A DNA stretch of 64,000 bases from contig CAUYUJ010017960.1 in the NCBI GenBank assembly GCA_963575745.1, positions 149,001-213,000 on the forward strand, read 5' to 3'. The stretch comes from Prorocentrum cordatum. Lineage: Eukaryota > Sar > Dinophyceae > Prorocentrales > Prorocentraceae. This document shows positions 52,066 to 62,905 of the stretch, piece after piece (position 1 is the stretch's first letter; every line of letters begins with the position of its first letter). The notes under the pieces were generated by a model. The model was not told where the DNA came from and did no database searches. It saw only the letters and a program-made list of their open reading frames with translations. The position numbers and the translations under genes were made by a program.

Positions 52066-53860
52066 AGATACGTCTCTCCCTCCACCACCTACCTTCCACG
52101 CTCTGGATTAACCCTCAGTGCTCAAACATGGATACCGAATATATGTGTAGTTCCCCCAGAGATGTCCAGAAAATGTCGGCGTGGGAGGATGCGGAAGCAT
52201 GGGGCTGGCAGCAAACATCCCCTCACCACCCCATGCTGTCCCATCGTCCTGCATATTTCCCCCCCCCCCTTTCGCACTTCAGTCGGCCTGTCCACGCCGG
52301 CGTAGAGGAGGCCTCAAGTGTTGTGGCACGCGGATCGTCTGTTCCTGGGGCAATGAACTTGACCTGCTCCTACTCCGTCTGCGGAGCGGCTCATGCGAGT
52401 GCAATTGCTGCTTCATGACATCTTCTCTGGGACTGTGATGGCACGTTATCTGTCCGGCAGGCCTACGGTTTGCCAGCCCACGTCGCACGCGCCCGAGCCG
52501 TGGCCCCTGACCCATAATGGCTTTTGCCACATGCGGCCGTTGAGCTTGATATTGCGTGGTGTTCTCCTGTTGAGACCGGCAGGCCGTGCCCCTCCTCATG
52601 TCGCCCGAGGTTGGTGACGGATCGAATCTCGATGGCCCTTCCCCGAGGGCAATACGCTGCGGCTTCTCAGCTGTACCTGTGGGGCGGGCCATCAGTCAAG
52701 TCGCGTGTTACCGCCTACTTTGCGTACCCCCGTGCTCATCTATATGTCCCCCGTGCTGAATGTCTGGCTTTCTTCGTATCCCTCCCTTGGGCCTTGCCGA
52801 ACTCAAGCGGAAATGATTCATATTGCAGCGACTGCGACTGGGGGGTAGATTCGTGGCAAGGCCCATCTTCTCATGTTGCATCTGGTTGGAACCCCCAGTC
52901 GGGCACATGGGCTCGCACGCGTCAATATTTGCATGTGCATAAGGTGAAGACTTCACCGTCTCCTCCACTGCCCAGGCCGCCTGGTTGACAGTGGGGATCA
53001 CGCTGACACTGTCGCTGTGCTCGAGGCTCGTCGTCATCCTGTCGATGTAGTCCGATGGAATGTCTGAGTAGGTTGAATCGGCAGGCACATTGGATTGGGA
53101 ATGTATGGTGCCCTGCTGCCCCATGATGAGATTTCACGCCCTGCTCGTGTTCATCTCGCTTCCCCGCGCCCTTAGTTTTTGAACCCTCCTGCCTCCGTTG
53201 GGATGTCTCCTTCGAGGGTCCCGCATGAGTCGGCATGGGATCATTATGTGCAAGCGTTTCCGGTGCATTACACGTTGGGCCTCTAGTCGTGCATGCTCGA
53301 CCTTTTGACTTGTTGTGACCAACCTCGCATGGCTTCGGCCATGAAATTTGAAGTACAGGCAGGTCCTTATGATGTAAGCTGTGTGGGTCGTACTCGTCCA
53401 CGTATGCCTGTCACCTACACATTATGTGTCCCAGTCGCCTAGAATCCACCTCTGCCAAGTTACTGACGGGAAGCAAGGTCGGAAGCGGTGCTAGAAGAAC
53501 TCGAAGAGCACAGCCTTCGTCGACTCTGAGCTTCGCGAGATACCCTGGAGCCCTGCGGGCCCATCGGAACATACGAAATGATCGTGGTGCACCCACTGGC
53601 ATGCCAGCTTCTCACATGCTTAGGGCGCCTGCTTTACAGACTCGGCAAGCCGATGCAAGAAGTGGACCCCAAGGTCCACCAGCCCACAGGTCCTGTGCTA
53701 CCGGTGAGGCCCAGGACGCGAAAGAGGCCACCGGCGCCGGCGGGGACGGAGACCAACGATGGCGGCGAGGACTGCAAGCGGCACGGCGACGGCACGCCAC
53801 GGACGAGCACTGCGACGCGGGCGACGATGACTTCCTCCCGATAGTGTGCTTTTTTTTTCC
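52066..53860. other. Unassigned; hydrophilic open frames on both strands
   Basis: Minus frame 53401-52922 (ending FTLCTCKY) and plus frame 52524-52988 are open and not low-complexity, but neither shows a motif I can name. Composition is closer to 50% GC than in the flanks. A gene or exon may be here; I cannot support one. Confidence 0.3.
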
Positions 53861-53869
53861 CACGCGACA

Positions 53870-53992
53870 CGTGTGTGTGTGTGTGTGTGTGTTTGCCACT
53901 GTGTTTTTTTCCCACAGTGTTTTTTTTTCCACAGTGTGTTTTTTTTCCCACAGTGTGTTTCTGTTTCCCACTGTGTGTTTTTTTCCGCAGAT
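53870..53992. repeat. GT run and ~20-bp CCACAGTGTGTTTTTTT tandem
   Basis: After a GT run, five related units of CACAGTGTG followed by T-run and CCC follow, spaced 17-24 bp. Confidence 0.8.
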
Positions 53993-54239
53993 GCGGACGC
54001 AGCGCTCAGGGCTGCAGGGAGAGGGCGCAGGGCCTCTCGGACGTCCGTGCCCGAGCGACTGCAGGAAGCGATGGGGACAGAGCGCGGCAGGCGAGGCCTG
54101 CAGGTGCCGCCCTGATGGACAAAGAAGCCAGGCGGGGATACACCTAAATCCACCACCGCCTGTGGAAGCGACGTCCTTGGATCGGGCGGTAAATATGGCT
54201 ATGTTTTTTGGCCCTAGGGACCCCGAATACATCCATACA

Positions 54240-54302
54240 TCCACCGCCTGACGGGGTCCCCACAGATCGATCCCCCAGGCGGTGGCTATAGACAAATCCC
54301 CG
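54240..54302 (+). repeat. Dispersed family H copy
   Basis: GGGGTCCCCACAGATCGATC then CCCCAGGCGGTGGCTATAGA. Related: 63125-63176 and, inverted, 62048-62105. Confidence 0.55.
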
Positions 54303-54780
54303 CCTCCGTAACGAAACAAAGAACGGCATGGACATAAACTCTCGGAGGTCCGCACGGATTGCTGCGACCGGCGCTGGACCGCTCCCCCTGCGCGCCAGGG
54401 GCAGAAGTGCAGCGCCAACTCACGAAATCAGCCGCTGCCACATGGCGCGTTTACACCCATGGCGCTGCCACAAGGAACCCTGCATGAGGAACGGAGGGAG
54501 GGGCTTTTCTGGTCACAGATGGCGAGCCTAGGCCACGAAGCAGTTCCCAGGCCCAGGTCGCAAGAACCGCCCGAAAACCAAGGCCCCTCCTGGGCCCGAA
54601 GCGACTCTTACTGCAGCGTCTTGATCGCATGCTAACGCCAGTCTGCGCTGCCGGCGTGCGTGCCCAGAGGAGCCCGAGCCAACGTGCCGTGGCTTGGTCC
54701 GAGCACCCCGAACCCAGAAAATGGCACCCCTTGCAGGCGCATGCTCTGGCACTTCCGACCAACCTGAGTTCCAAAGGGTC
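54303..54780. other. No gene seen
   Basis: No motif or array recognised. Confidence 0.35.
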
Positions 54781-54794
54781 GAGGGGCAACGTCA

Positions 54795-54892
54795 GGGGGG
54801 GAGACTGGCACAAGGGGGGGGGGGACTGGCACAAGGGGGGGGACTGGCACAAGGGGGGGGGGGACTGGCACAAGGGGGGGGGGGGGAACATC
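54795..54892. repeat. GGGACTGGCACAAGGGG tandem, about 5 units
   Basis: ACTGGCACAAGG recurs four to five times, separated by G-runs of variable length. Confidence 0.85.
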
Positions 54893-55167
54893 GACCTACA
54901 GAATCGGCGATACATCGCCGAGAGATCGGCGATGGGCCCCCGATAGCACATCCGCACCTTCCATGGGCGGGGCGGGGCGGGGCCATCGGACGCCCATCGG
55001 CGATGCATGGGCGCTCGAGGGCCACTGCGTCCCCCCCCCCCTAAGCCTGTGCCCCCCCACCCCCATCGTTGCCCCTGGTAGGTCGGCACCTCTCCCAGAC
55101 GACTGCCTCCTGCCGCCGCCGCCCTTCCACCCGCCCGCCGCCGGCGGGCCTGCCGCCGTCCTCTTGC
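54893..55167. other. Partial GATGCATCGGC element and gene-free DNA
   Basis: AATCGGCGATACATCGCC and CATCGGCGATGCATGGGCG at 54900-55015 resemble the core of the elements at 34278 and 58718. C-runs lie at 55030-55062. Confidence 0.45.
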
Positions 55168-55287
55168 CGTCGCTCGGACGTCCATCTCCCGTGCGTTGCT
55201 CGGTTTCGTGCGTGGTTTTTTTTGCTCGATGGCCCAGGATGTTCCTCGAAGGTTCTCGCCAAGAAAAAATGCACGCGTCCGAGCGAT
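55168..55287. mobile_element. MITE-like element M1, copy 3
   Basis: Ends CGTCGCTCGGACGTCC and, from the opposite strand, CATCGCTCGGACGCGTG; 120 bp, interior as in copies 1 and 2. Confidence 0.75.
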
Positions 55288-55507
55288 GCCAAGTCCGCGC
55301 ACCTCCGACGGCCTCCGCTTGGCACATCCCGCCCGAGGGCGAGACGCGCCGACGGCGAGGCTCCGCCCGGAGCGCCCCAGGTGCTGAGCGGCGGGACGTC
55401 CCCCGCCCCGAGGGCCAGGGCGAGGATAAGCTCGGTGAGGACAGATCGAGGATCTCCCCTCCAACAAGTTCCCTGAGGAACCTTCCCAAAAACCTGCCGA
55501 AGGGAAT

Positions 55508-55692
55508 GTTTTAGGAAGGCTCTTAAAAGGAATCCTCCAACAACCCTGCAAAACCGCCCCCCACCAACAAAAAACAAACAAAGTTTTAGCAAGGCTTTTA
55601 GGGGAATGCATCAAAAACCTTCCAATAACCTTTCTGCGGGAGGTTTTAGGAAGGGTTTCAACCAGAATCCCCCAAAAACCTTACAACGAAAA
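55508..55692. repeat. Degenerate GTTTTAGGAAGG repeat, three units
   Basis: GTTTTAGGAAGGCTCTTAAA, GTTTTAGCAAGGCTTTTAGG and GTTTTAGGAAGGGTTTCAAC start three units of 60-80 bp, each followed by AATCC/AATGC and CCAA(A/C)AACC. Confidence 0.75.
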
Positions 55693-55694
55693 AC

Positions 55695-55800
55695 ATTCCT
55701 CGGAAATCGGGCGGCTCTGGAGGACCGTATCGGGCGCCGCGGCCTTCCCACAGCGCTCCAGAACGCTCTGGAGCGGATGTGTCCTCTTTCCAGCCCCGTC
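55695..55800 (+). repeat. Dispersed family E copy 2
   Basis: GTATCGGGCGCCGCGGCCTT then CAGAACGCTCTGGAGCGGA; compare 40655 and 57955. Confidence 0.65.
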
Positions 55801-56646
55801 CGGCCCCGCTGCTCTCGCCTGCGCGCCGCCTGGAAGCCAGCGAGGACCGTTGCGCTCATGCGCGAGGAGGAGCATCGCACCGAAGCGGCTGTCCACGAAG
55901 ACGGGGTCAGAGCCCCCTGCTGCCAGGCGAGCGCCAGAACCACTCGGGCCCGGCGGTCGAGGAGGGCCCCAGGGAAAGGAGGAGCTCAGGGGCCAAGACC
56001 CCGAACACCAGTCCGAGACAGAAGCTCGCAGGAGAACCACACACATGCCGGCTGGGTGCTGCCTGCCTCCTCTGCGGGGGAGGAGGGGAGGGAGGAGGGA
56101 GACACTGGGAGGAGGCCAGTGTTCTGAACTGGACGGGGCCCCAGAAGAATCGGCGCAGAAGGGGGGCGAGGCCAAATCTGATGTCAGGTCGAGCATGTCC
56201 CCCTACAGGTGAATTTTCGACGGAAAATGTAAATAATCAAACAAGCCCCAAAAAGGTCCAAACATACTCCAAAAGTCGCCCCCAGACTATCATTTGATTT
56301 TTGAATACTCCTCATGTAGATGGGTAGGCCCGACTTAAACACAGGGTCCGTTTTTCACGGTCTGGGGTCCCGAGCACGGCCCCTGGAGGCCGAAAAGGGC
56401 AACAAAACCTTCCTGGCCCCAGAGCCTCGAACCTGCCCCTCCTCCCTGCTCGCCGGAAGCAAAAAGGCTGGGCCACCTCGGCCCCCCAGAAAGCTCCAAG
56501 CGGGAGGGAGGATCGGATCGGATCGGCCCGACGGGTTGAAGCTTTGAGGTCAAAAACTAGTTGAGGCAGTATGTAAATCCAGCCCTGTCTGGCAGCCAAA
56601 ACGCGGAGGAGGAAGGATGGGAGCGACGCTCAGACGCCCCGAAGGA
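55801..56646. other. No gene seen; weak family B core
   Basis: CACGGTCTGGGGTCCCGAGC..CCTGGAGGCCGAAAAGGG at 56351-56405 resembles family B. Otherwise nothing is recognisable. Confidence 0.4.
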
Positions 56647-56980
56647 GAGAGAGAGAGAGAGAGAGACGTTCAATGTGCCGCCACATGCAGGCCGCGTGCG
56701 TGCAGTGAATGTTTGCCGAAGGATTGGCGCGCAGCAGTGTGTCGTGTGCACTTGCTGTGAGATCGCATGCCGCTGCCAATATCCCTCTCGAGCCTTGTCC
56801 TGACGAGCTCCAGCACACGCGCACTGACGAAGGCACACGCGCACTGACGAAGGCACACGTGTACGCGCCTGTGGGGGCTTGGGGGAGGAGGAAGAGGGAG
56901 GAGGAGGAGGAGGAGGAGGAGGAGGAGGAGGAGGAGGAGGAGGAGGAGGAGGAGGAGGAGGAGGAGGAGGAGGGGGAGGA
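56647..56980. repeat. GA run, 18-bp repeat and GGA tract
   Basis: GA run at 56647-56667; CACGCGCACTGACGAAGG in two to three copies at 56815-56860; GGA tract at 56883-56975. Confidence 0.85.
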
Positions 56981-57440
56981 GCGCCATACGAGTCATGTGA
57001 GTCATGCGCGGAGAGAATCGCTCACACCGCCCCGCAAACGAGAGAGAGATCTGGACGCCCGAAAGGGGTACTCCAGCTTTCGTAATACAAGGGAGGGGGT
57101 CTGGACCCTCCAAGGCAAGCCATTTCAGACCCCCCCCCCTTGGGAGAACCCTCCAGAACATCGTCCCCAGACCCCCCCCAGGCCCTCCAAGATGGCCTGG
57201 AAGAGACCCCCCCCGAAATGAGACCCCCCTCCCTTTATTACGAAATCTGGAGTACAGAACACTTTGGCATATTGCCCAACAACAGATATTGCACAAGACC
57301 ATCCGCGGCCGCTGTTGGGCAGGCGGCCTCCTGTCTCGAATGGACAACGTCCACGGCGACACCGAGAGCAGGTCCTGCTTAAAATGCTCAGGAACTGCTT
57401 CCGGTCATTGTACCCATTCTTTCCGTACCTGTTCCGATCG
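56981..57440. other. No gene seen
   Basis: C-runs at 57131-57140 and 57205; no motif recognised. Confidence 0.35.
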
Positions 57441-57443
57441 TCC

Positions 57444-57622
57444 CGCAGGGAGAGGGACAGGTGGAGAGAGTGGGAGAGAGGGAGAGCGTGAGAGGGAGCG
57501 AGGGAGAGAGCGAGGGAGAGGGAGCGAGGGAGAGAGAGAGGGAGAGGGAGCGAGGGAGAGGGAGAGTGGAGAGACAGGTGGAGAGAGGGAGAGGGAGCGA
57601 GGGAGAGAGAGGGAGGGAGGCA
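57444..57622. repeat. GAGAGGGAGCGAGGGA purine repeat
   Basis: Repeated GGGAGAGAG and GGGAGCGAG words over 180 bp. Confidence 0.9.
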
Positions 57623-57765
57623 CGCTCACGTGCCCTGGCGCGGCGCGGCCCCCTCCAGAGGCGGCGCGGCTGGGGGCCCCGCGCAGGCCGCGCAGGCGCG
57701 GTAGAACTCCAGGAACACCCGCCAGGCCTCTCGGGGAGGCAGAGGAGGCCGAGGAGGAAGCCAGG

Positions 57766-57915
57766 CTTGGCGGCGCGCGCGGGGGGGGGGGGGGGAGGGG
57801 GGGAGGCTTCTTAGAAGGAGGCCGCTTCGCAGAAGGCGCTGGCCCTGCATCCACAGACAAGGCCCGCGCCCGTGGTGCTTCTGCGGTGCCTCCCCCCCTC
57901 TCCCAGCCCACTCTA
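57766..57915. mobile_element. Foldback element, family G, copy 3
   Basis: TTGGCGGCGCGC and a G-run, then GGCTTCTTAGAAGGAGGC; the centre GGCCCTGCATCCACAGACAA fits copies at 10768 and 43302. Confidence 0.6.
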
Positions 57916-57954
57916 AGAAGCCAGGACGAGGATTCAATCGGGTGAGGATACATC

Positions 57955-58070
57955 GAGAATCTCTGATATCCGGCGACTCCGGAGGATGTATCGGGCGCCG
58001 CGGCCTTCTCAGAGCGTTCGGGAACGCCCTGCGCTCTGAAAGCGTTCTGGAACGCTCTGGTACTTATTGT
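57955..58070 (+). repeat. Dispersed family E copy 3
   Basis: GTATCGGGCGCCGCGGCCTT then GAACGCCCTGCGCTCTGAAA; compare 40655 and 55695. Confidence 0.65.
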
Positions 58071-58171
58071 TCCTCGTTCTAGTCCTCTCCGACGGTCCCT
58101 GGACATCCCCGACGTGGTGGTCTGCGTTCTCCCGACCACAATGTTTCCTGAATAGCGCCTTCGTTAAGCGG

Positions 58172-58235
58172 ATCTAGGTTCGTCGTCGTCGTCGTCGTCC
58201 TCGTCCTCGTCCTCGTCCGCGTCGTCGTCCCCATT
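58172..58235. repeat. GTC trinucleotide microsatellite
   Basis: GTC triplets with CTC interruptions. Confidence 0.85.
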
Positions 58236-58600
58236 CCGGATTAGCGGCGCGGGCCGTAAGACCTTCGTAAGAGCGTTTCGCTAGAGGGTTCTAGGGTTGT
58301 ACGGGTTGTTTATGTTTCTTGTTTTCTTCTGGTTGTTGGGTGACTGTTTTTTCTCTACAAAACAAAAAATGAAGAGTGCCATGGGAGGACGGTGAGACCG
58401 AGGACGCTGGGTCCAGTCCGGCAGCCGTGTCGCCTGAGCCTTCCTCACCATCTAATATGGAATCGCGCTTTCGCCTCAATGCGGGCTGCATCATTGGTCT
58501 GGTCGGCAATGATCCCTGACAAGCAATACACCAGGGTGCACATGGCCGTGCCTCGTCCTCCTACTGTTCCTTCCTCCCCAGTGTGTCCTCCCCCTGTCCC
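58236..58600. other. No gene seen
   Basis: No motif or array recognised. Confidence 0.35.
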
Positions 58601-58717
58601 TACTCCCCCCCCTCCTCCTCCTCCTCCTCCTCCAGATCCTCCTCCTCCCCGTCCTGCTGCTCCACCGCGTCCTCCGCCTCCTCCTCATCTTGCTTCCTCC
58701 TCTTGCTCCTCCTCTAG
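58601..58717. repeat. TCC tract
   Basis: CCTCCT triplets directly before the foldback element. Confidence 0.85.
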
Positions 58718-58950
58718 AGGCCTCCTGGATGGGGTCGAAGTAGATGGGGTCGGAGGCGCATCGCCGATGACATCGGCGATGCATCGGCGATGCATCGGTG
58801 ATGCACCAGCGATGCATCGTCGACGTCGGCGATGCATCGGCGACGTCGACGTGAAGCAAATCGGGCCCCACATCGAGCGGCATCGATGATGCATCGGTGA
58901 TGCGGCGCAGTCCTCCGACCCCATCCACTCCGACCCCATCTGGGAGGCCT
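58718..58950. mobile_element. Foldback element with GATGCATCGGC core, copy 2
   Basis: Ends AGGCCTCCTGGATGGGGTCG and, from the opposite strand, AGGCCTCCCAGATGGGGTCG; second-arm words AGATGGGGTCGGAGG and TGGATGGGGTCGGAGG follow. The middle is a GATGCATCGGC/GACGTCGGC minisatellite. It sits between two TCC tracts. Confidence 0.75.
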
Positions 58951-59250
58951 GGATCCTCCCCCTCCTCCACCTCCTCTTCCTCGTCCTCGTCCTTCAGGGT
59001 CCTCGTCCTCGTCCTCCACCTCCTCTTCCTCGTCCTCCTCCACCTCCTTCCTCGTCCTCGTCCTCCACCTCCTCTTCCTCGTCCTCTTTCTCGTCCTCTT
59101 CCTCTTCCTCGTCCTCGTCCTCGTCCTCGTCCTCCACCTCCTCTTCCTCTTCCTCCTCCTCTTCCTCGTCCTCATTACTCGTCCTCCTCGTCCTCGTCCT
59201 CGTCTTCCTCGTCTTCCTCGCCCTCCCCCACCTCCTTTTCCTCGCCCTGA
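58951..59250. repeat. TCC/GTC pyrimidine tract
   Basis: CCTCGT, CTCCTC and TTCCTC words over 300 bp. Confidence 0.95.
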
Positions 59251-59473
59251 GGCCTGTACAACACACCAGGGGTGCACGGCGGCCGTGCTCGCACTCCCGT
59301 CCCGGCTGCCACCTCTGCTGCTGTTCTCGGGTGCTCCGCAGCCTTCGGCCGCCCGGGACCGCTCTCGGGGCCTTGAAGGCCCTCCGAAGCGGATTCCCAG
59401 ATCCCCGACGCCATGATTTTCATTCGCAGCGTCGACCCCCCGAGGTTTCGTCCGATGCCCCAGGGCCGGTTGT

Positions 59474-59532
59474 TCATCCCGAGTCGTTTCAGGAGGGTCC
59501 CGAGGCCTGGTGAGGGACCCTGGAGGCCGAAA
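59474..59532 (+). repeat. Dispersed family B copy (partial)
   Basis: TCATCCCGAGTCGTTTC, AGGGTCCCGAGGCCTGG and TGGAGGCCGAAAGG. Confidence 0.55.
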
Positions 59533-59662
59533 GGAGCGAAACGTCTCCCGTCGCGACTGTTTTCGCTCTGCGAGGGGGTCAGGGGACGGGAAGCTGGCCC
59601 AGGGGAAGGGGGGCCGAACGCCTGGTGGTGGTCGCGGATTGGAAAATCACCGTCCGCGTCTG

Positions 59663-59666
<4 letters not shown>

Positions 59667-59727
<61 letters not shown>

Positions 59728-59728
59728 G
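59667..59728. repeat. AGC (CAG) microsatellite, about 20 units
   Basis: Uninterrupted GCA triplets. The plus frame around it reads a Gln run (from 59625), the others Ala or Ser runs. No exon context is recognisable. Confidence 0.95.
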
Positions 59729-59870
59729 CGACCAGCCACCAAGGCGAGGGAGGACAAGGAGCAGCAGGAGGACCCGCACCACCTCCAGCATCGATCTTCA
59801 GCCCACGCTTGATACAGTCGAAGCGCTAGCATCAGGAACCTGAAAGAAAGGAACGAGGACAAGTGAAATA

Positions 59871-60010
59871 GGGAGCCCACAAAGGACGTACGCGCCCAGC
59901 TATGTACATGAACACGGCTCCTCGATCCGCGAGACCGGCCGCGTTATACGATTATTTGCGCAATGCGTACTCTCGAAACCAGCGTGGATTCATGTACATG
60001 TACGTCCTTC
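59871..60010. repeat. Inverted AAGGACGTAC pair
   Basis: AAAGGACGTACGCG..TATGTACATGAA at 59880 is mirrored by TTCATGTACATGTACGTCCTT at 59990-60010. Possibly the ends of an unnamed element. Confidence 0.4.
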
Positions 60011-60019
60011 TTCGCTCCT

Positions 60020-60136
60020 GATGAAACTTCGATTTCCCATAGAAGACCCCGGGGCAAACTAAGAACGACTAGAACACAGTTAAGGAGCAATGAACCCTCC
60101 CCAACGAGAAGGGTTCCTTCTTCATCGACCCGGCTC
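60020..60136 (+). mobile_element. M2-related partial copy
   Basis: AACTTCGATTTCCCA, CAAACTAAGAACGAC, AAGGAGCAATGAACCC and CCAACGAGAAGGGTTCCTTC follow the order of the M2 element at 28110-28205. The left end is not recognisable. Confidence 0.55.
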
Positions 60137-60374
60137 AAGGGGGGCTGCTCGAAGCATGTGTGCTGGATGCCTGGGCTTACAAAACTTTGCGACCCCGGGC
60201 CAGTGACGGGGAGAGGACCTCGGACCCCAGCCAGAAGTCCAGGAACCCTCCAAAGAGTGCTTCGGAGAAGGATTCTGAGAACCCTCTGTTCTCGAGATCC
60301 CAGGCCTCCAGCAGATTGCTCTCCGGTCCGTGGCCACATCTCATGACATCTCAGCCTTAGCCCTGGAAACAACA
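60137..60374. other. No gene seen
   Basis: No motif or array recognised. Confidence 0.3.
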
Positions 60375-60592
60375 GGGCCGCTTGTTTACCGGTTCCGTTT
60401 TGCCGTTTTTGTTTGCCGGTTCCGACGCCGTTTTTTTACCGGTTCCGTTTTTTTGACCGGTTCCGGCTCCGGTTCCAATCCTGGAGCCGTTTCTTTGCCG
60501 TTTCCGGTCGCCGTTTTTTTGCCGTTTCCCTTTTTCAAGGGACATTTTTCTGGAAACGGTGAAAAAATGGCCCTGCCGTTTCCGGGGCCCAC
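60375..60592. repeat. CCGGTTCCGTTTTT degenerate repeat
   Basis: About ten copies of CCGGTTCCG or CCGTTTCCG, separated by T-runs of 5-7 bases. Confidence 0.8.
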
Positions 60593-61371
60593 AGAGATCT
60601 CGGCCCCCTTCTCGGGATCGCCTCTCCTGACAGCCCGAGGAGGGCCCGAGAACGGCACCCAGATATGCCAAAAGCCAGCGAGCAACAAAACACCGCGCTG
60701 CGTGCGAGCGCTGCCTGCCGCCGCGTCCCCGGCGGCGCTCCCTGCCTGCCCGCGCCGCCGCGCCGACGCCGACCGAGGACCGAAGATCCAGGGTCGAGGC
60801 ACGATCGAGGAGGGCCGAACATTTTTTGATCCGCGGGTCGAGAGCGCACCTCTTCCGGTCGAGGCTGAGCGGGCCGCGCACAGCTTCAATTGACAGAGGG
60901 GGGGAAGGCAGAAGGAGGGGCCTCACGTCCAGGCCAAGAGGGGGCAAAGCCCCGCGCGAGGAGGGCCGAGCATGATCGTGCCAAGACTGCCAGCACCGCG
61001 ATGCTGCGCAAATGGAACATACGTGCACGAACGTCGAACGTCTGCCCCCCCACCCTCCAGCTGGAAGGGACGAACAACCGATGCTGCGCTTTCTGGACCC
61101 CTCCAGGGGGGCGCTCATGGGGGAACGGGGAGATACCGAAACCGCTGCTCCACGAACCTCTTCTGGTGTGCGCTGTGGCGACGAGGGAGGGGCAGAGTCA
61201 TGTGTGTATCACGACCTCAGCTGCTCCAGAGCACTCTACGTCGGAGGTTTGCCTTCTCCTTCCCCCTGTCAGACATCCAACGCTGCTACTCTCGGGACCT
61301 CTCCAGGAAGGCAGTCTTGGTGCAACGGGAAGAACGAGACCGCTGATCCACGGACCTCTCCTGGTGTGAGC
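60593..61371. other. No gene seen
   Basis: GC-rich; a near-repeat of GGACC(C)CTCCAGG.GGCGCTC lies at 61096 and 61298. Confidence 0.4.
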
Positions 61372-61503
61372 CCTGCCCCCGATCTCGAAGCGAACCCGGC
61401 CGCGGCGACGAGGGGAGGGTAGCGGTGCCAGTAGATGTTCCTCCTCTGACTTCTGACCAGAACGTGTCATAGCGAACCCAGCTGTGGCGACGAGGGGAGA
61501 GCA
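61372..61503 (+). repeat. Two dispersed family D copies
   Basis: TCTCGAAGCGAACCCGGCCG (61383) and ATAGCGAACCCAGCTGTGGC (61467), each followed by GACGAGGGGAG. Also at 32818, 61983 and 63687. Confidence 0.55.
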
Positions 61504-61520
61504 GCGGCATGTGTAATGCG

Positions 61521-61708
61521 GGATGACGATTAATAAAAAATGGGAGAGAACGATTAAAAACAGTTTTCTGCTATTTCTGCATAATTTTCTGACTGGGGGA
61601 GAACGATTAAAAAAGAATAGTTTTCCAGCCCGCGGCCGGTTTTTTCTAATCGTCATCCCGGGCGCCGCCGCGTGAACACGACCCCCGGTCATTTATTAAT
61701 CGTCATCC
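61521..61708. mobile_element. MITE-like element M3 with perfect 17-bp ends
   Basis: GGATGACGATTAATAAA at 61521-61537 is repeated exactly inverted at 61692-61708. Inside, two AGAACGATTAAAAA words and an inverted AATCGTCATCCCG at about 61649 form a nested second pair, as if one element inserted in another or an end was duplicated. No coding capacity. Confidence 0.8.
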
Positions 61709-61850
61709 TCCATTAGATCTACCTCACCCGACCCAGGACACTGCGTCGGAAGCCTGCCCCCCCATCCAGCACCCGCCAGCCATCCGATGCCTCGTGCTGG
61801 TCACTACGGGGCGCCCTGAAGCCCCGCGACCCTCTCCCCAGGGCCAGCCT

Positions 61851-61916
61851 CTCGTCCCGAGCTGTTGCTCGACGGCCCCGGGGCCCGGCGAGGGCCCGCC
61901 GATACCGCCGAAAACG
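61851..61916 (+). repeat. Dispersed family B copy (partial)
   Basis: CTCGTCCCGAGCTGTTGC, GACGGCCCCGGGGCCCGG, CGAGGGCC and GCCGAAAACGG. Confidence 0.5.
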
Positions 61917-61982
61917 GTCGAAACCCGTCCGTAGTTTCTTGCACGACGAGGGACTGCCTGGGCCTGCGTCCGCAGTCGTCTT

Positions 61983-62105
61983 TGGGTACGTTCCGACAGA
62001 CATCTCGAAGCGAATCCAGCTGTGGCGAAGAGGGCAGGAAGTGGTGATTTATCCATAACCACCGCCAGGGGGATCCTTTTCTGGGACCTCGGTGGGCAGT
62101 TGATA
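61983..62105. repeat. Family D copy followed by inverted family H copy
   Basis: ATCTCGAAGCGAATCCAGCT (62002) is family D. TTATCCATAACCACCGCCAG then GGGGGATCC at 62048-62075 is family H on the minus strand. Confidence 0.5.
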
Positions 62106-62344
62106 TGGATGCATGTGGCCCCCCCAGGCCAGAATCCCACCAGCCCTTTGGGCGTGAGTGGTTTAGGGAGCTCTCTCTGTTCTCAACCCCCCTTCTTCCC
62201 CTTCGGGGAGGGGTTTACCCCTCCCCCTACCCCCTCCCCCTGGACCTGGAGAGGTCCTTCCACGGGTGGCCGGAGGGGTCTTTTTCGACTCCTGGGAGGG
62301 CTAAAAAACGACACCCCTCACGAGGATTCTGGCCCCGACGGGGG

Positions 62345-62550
62345 GGGGAAGAAAAGTGCTCCCCTCTTCTTTGAAGCCAAAATCATTGATTTTACTACGG
62401 TTTTGGTCCCATTTTGGCCTTCTGAGGGGGCAGCGCTAATTAAAGCTCCCCTCTTCTTTCAAGCCAAAATCATTGATTTGACTAAGGTTTTGGCCCCATT
62501 TTGGCCTTCTGAGGGGGCAGCGCTAATTGAAGCTCCCCTCTTCTTTGATC
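62345..62550. repeat. 87-bp tandem repeat
   Basis: GCTCCCCTCTTCTTT starts at 62358, 62445 and 62532, exactly 87 bp apart, with AGCCAAAATCATTGATTT and TTTTGGCCTTCTGAGGGGGC in each unit. Confidence 0.9.
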
Positions 62551-62905
62551 GATCTCCTCCAAGATGGCCCCGAGAAGCGCCCAGGAGGCACCAAGAGGCC
62601 CCAAGATGGCCCCAAGAGGCCCCCAGGAGGCCCCCAAGAGGATCCCAAACGGCCCAAAGAGGCCCCCCCGAGGCACCCAAGACGCCGAAAAGCCCATCAG
62701 GACGACCCTCTACTCGCCTGGGCGTCGTTTCTGGACGGGCAGGAGGAGGGGCCCGAACGACTCACACCAGGACGAGGGGCCCGACTCACACCACGAGAAG
62801 CCCGAACGACTCACACCAGGACGAAGAGCCCGAACGACTCACACCACGAAGAGCCCGAACGACTCACACCAGGACGAGAAGCCCGAACGACTCAAACCAC
62901 GAGGA
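62551..62905. repeat. CCAAGAGGCCCC repeat and GCCCGAACGACTCACACCA minisatellite
   Basis: CAAGATGGCCCC / CAAGAGGCCCCC words at 62560-62680, then six units of CCCGAACGACTCACACCAGG or CACACCACGAGAAGCCCG (24-30 bp) at 62745-62905. Confidence 0.85.
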
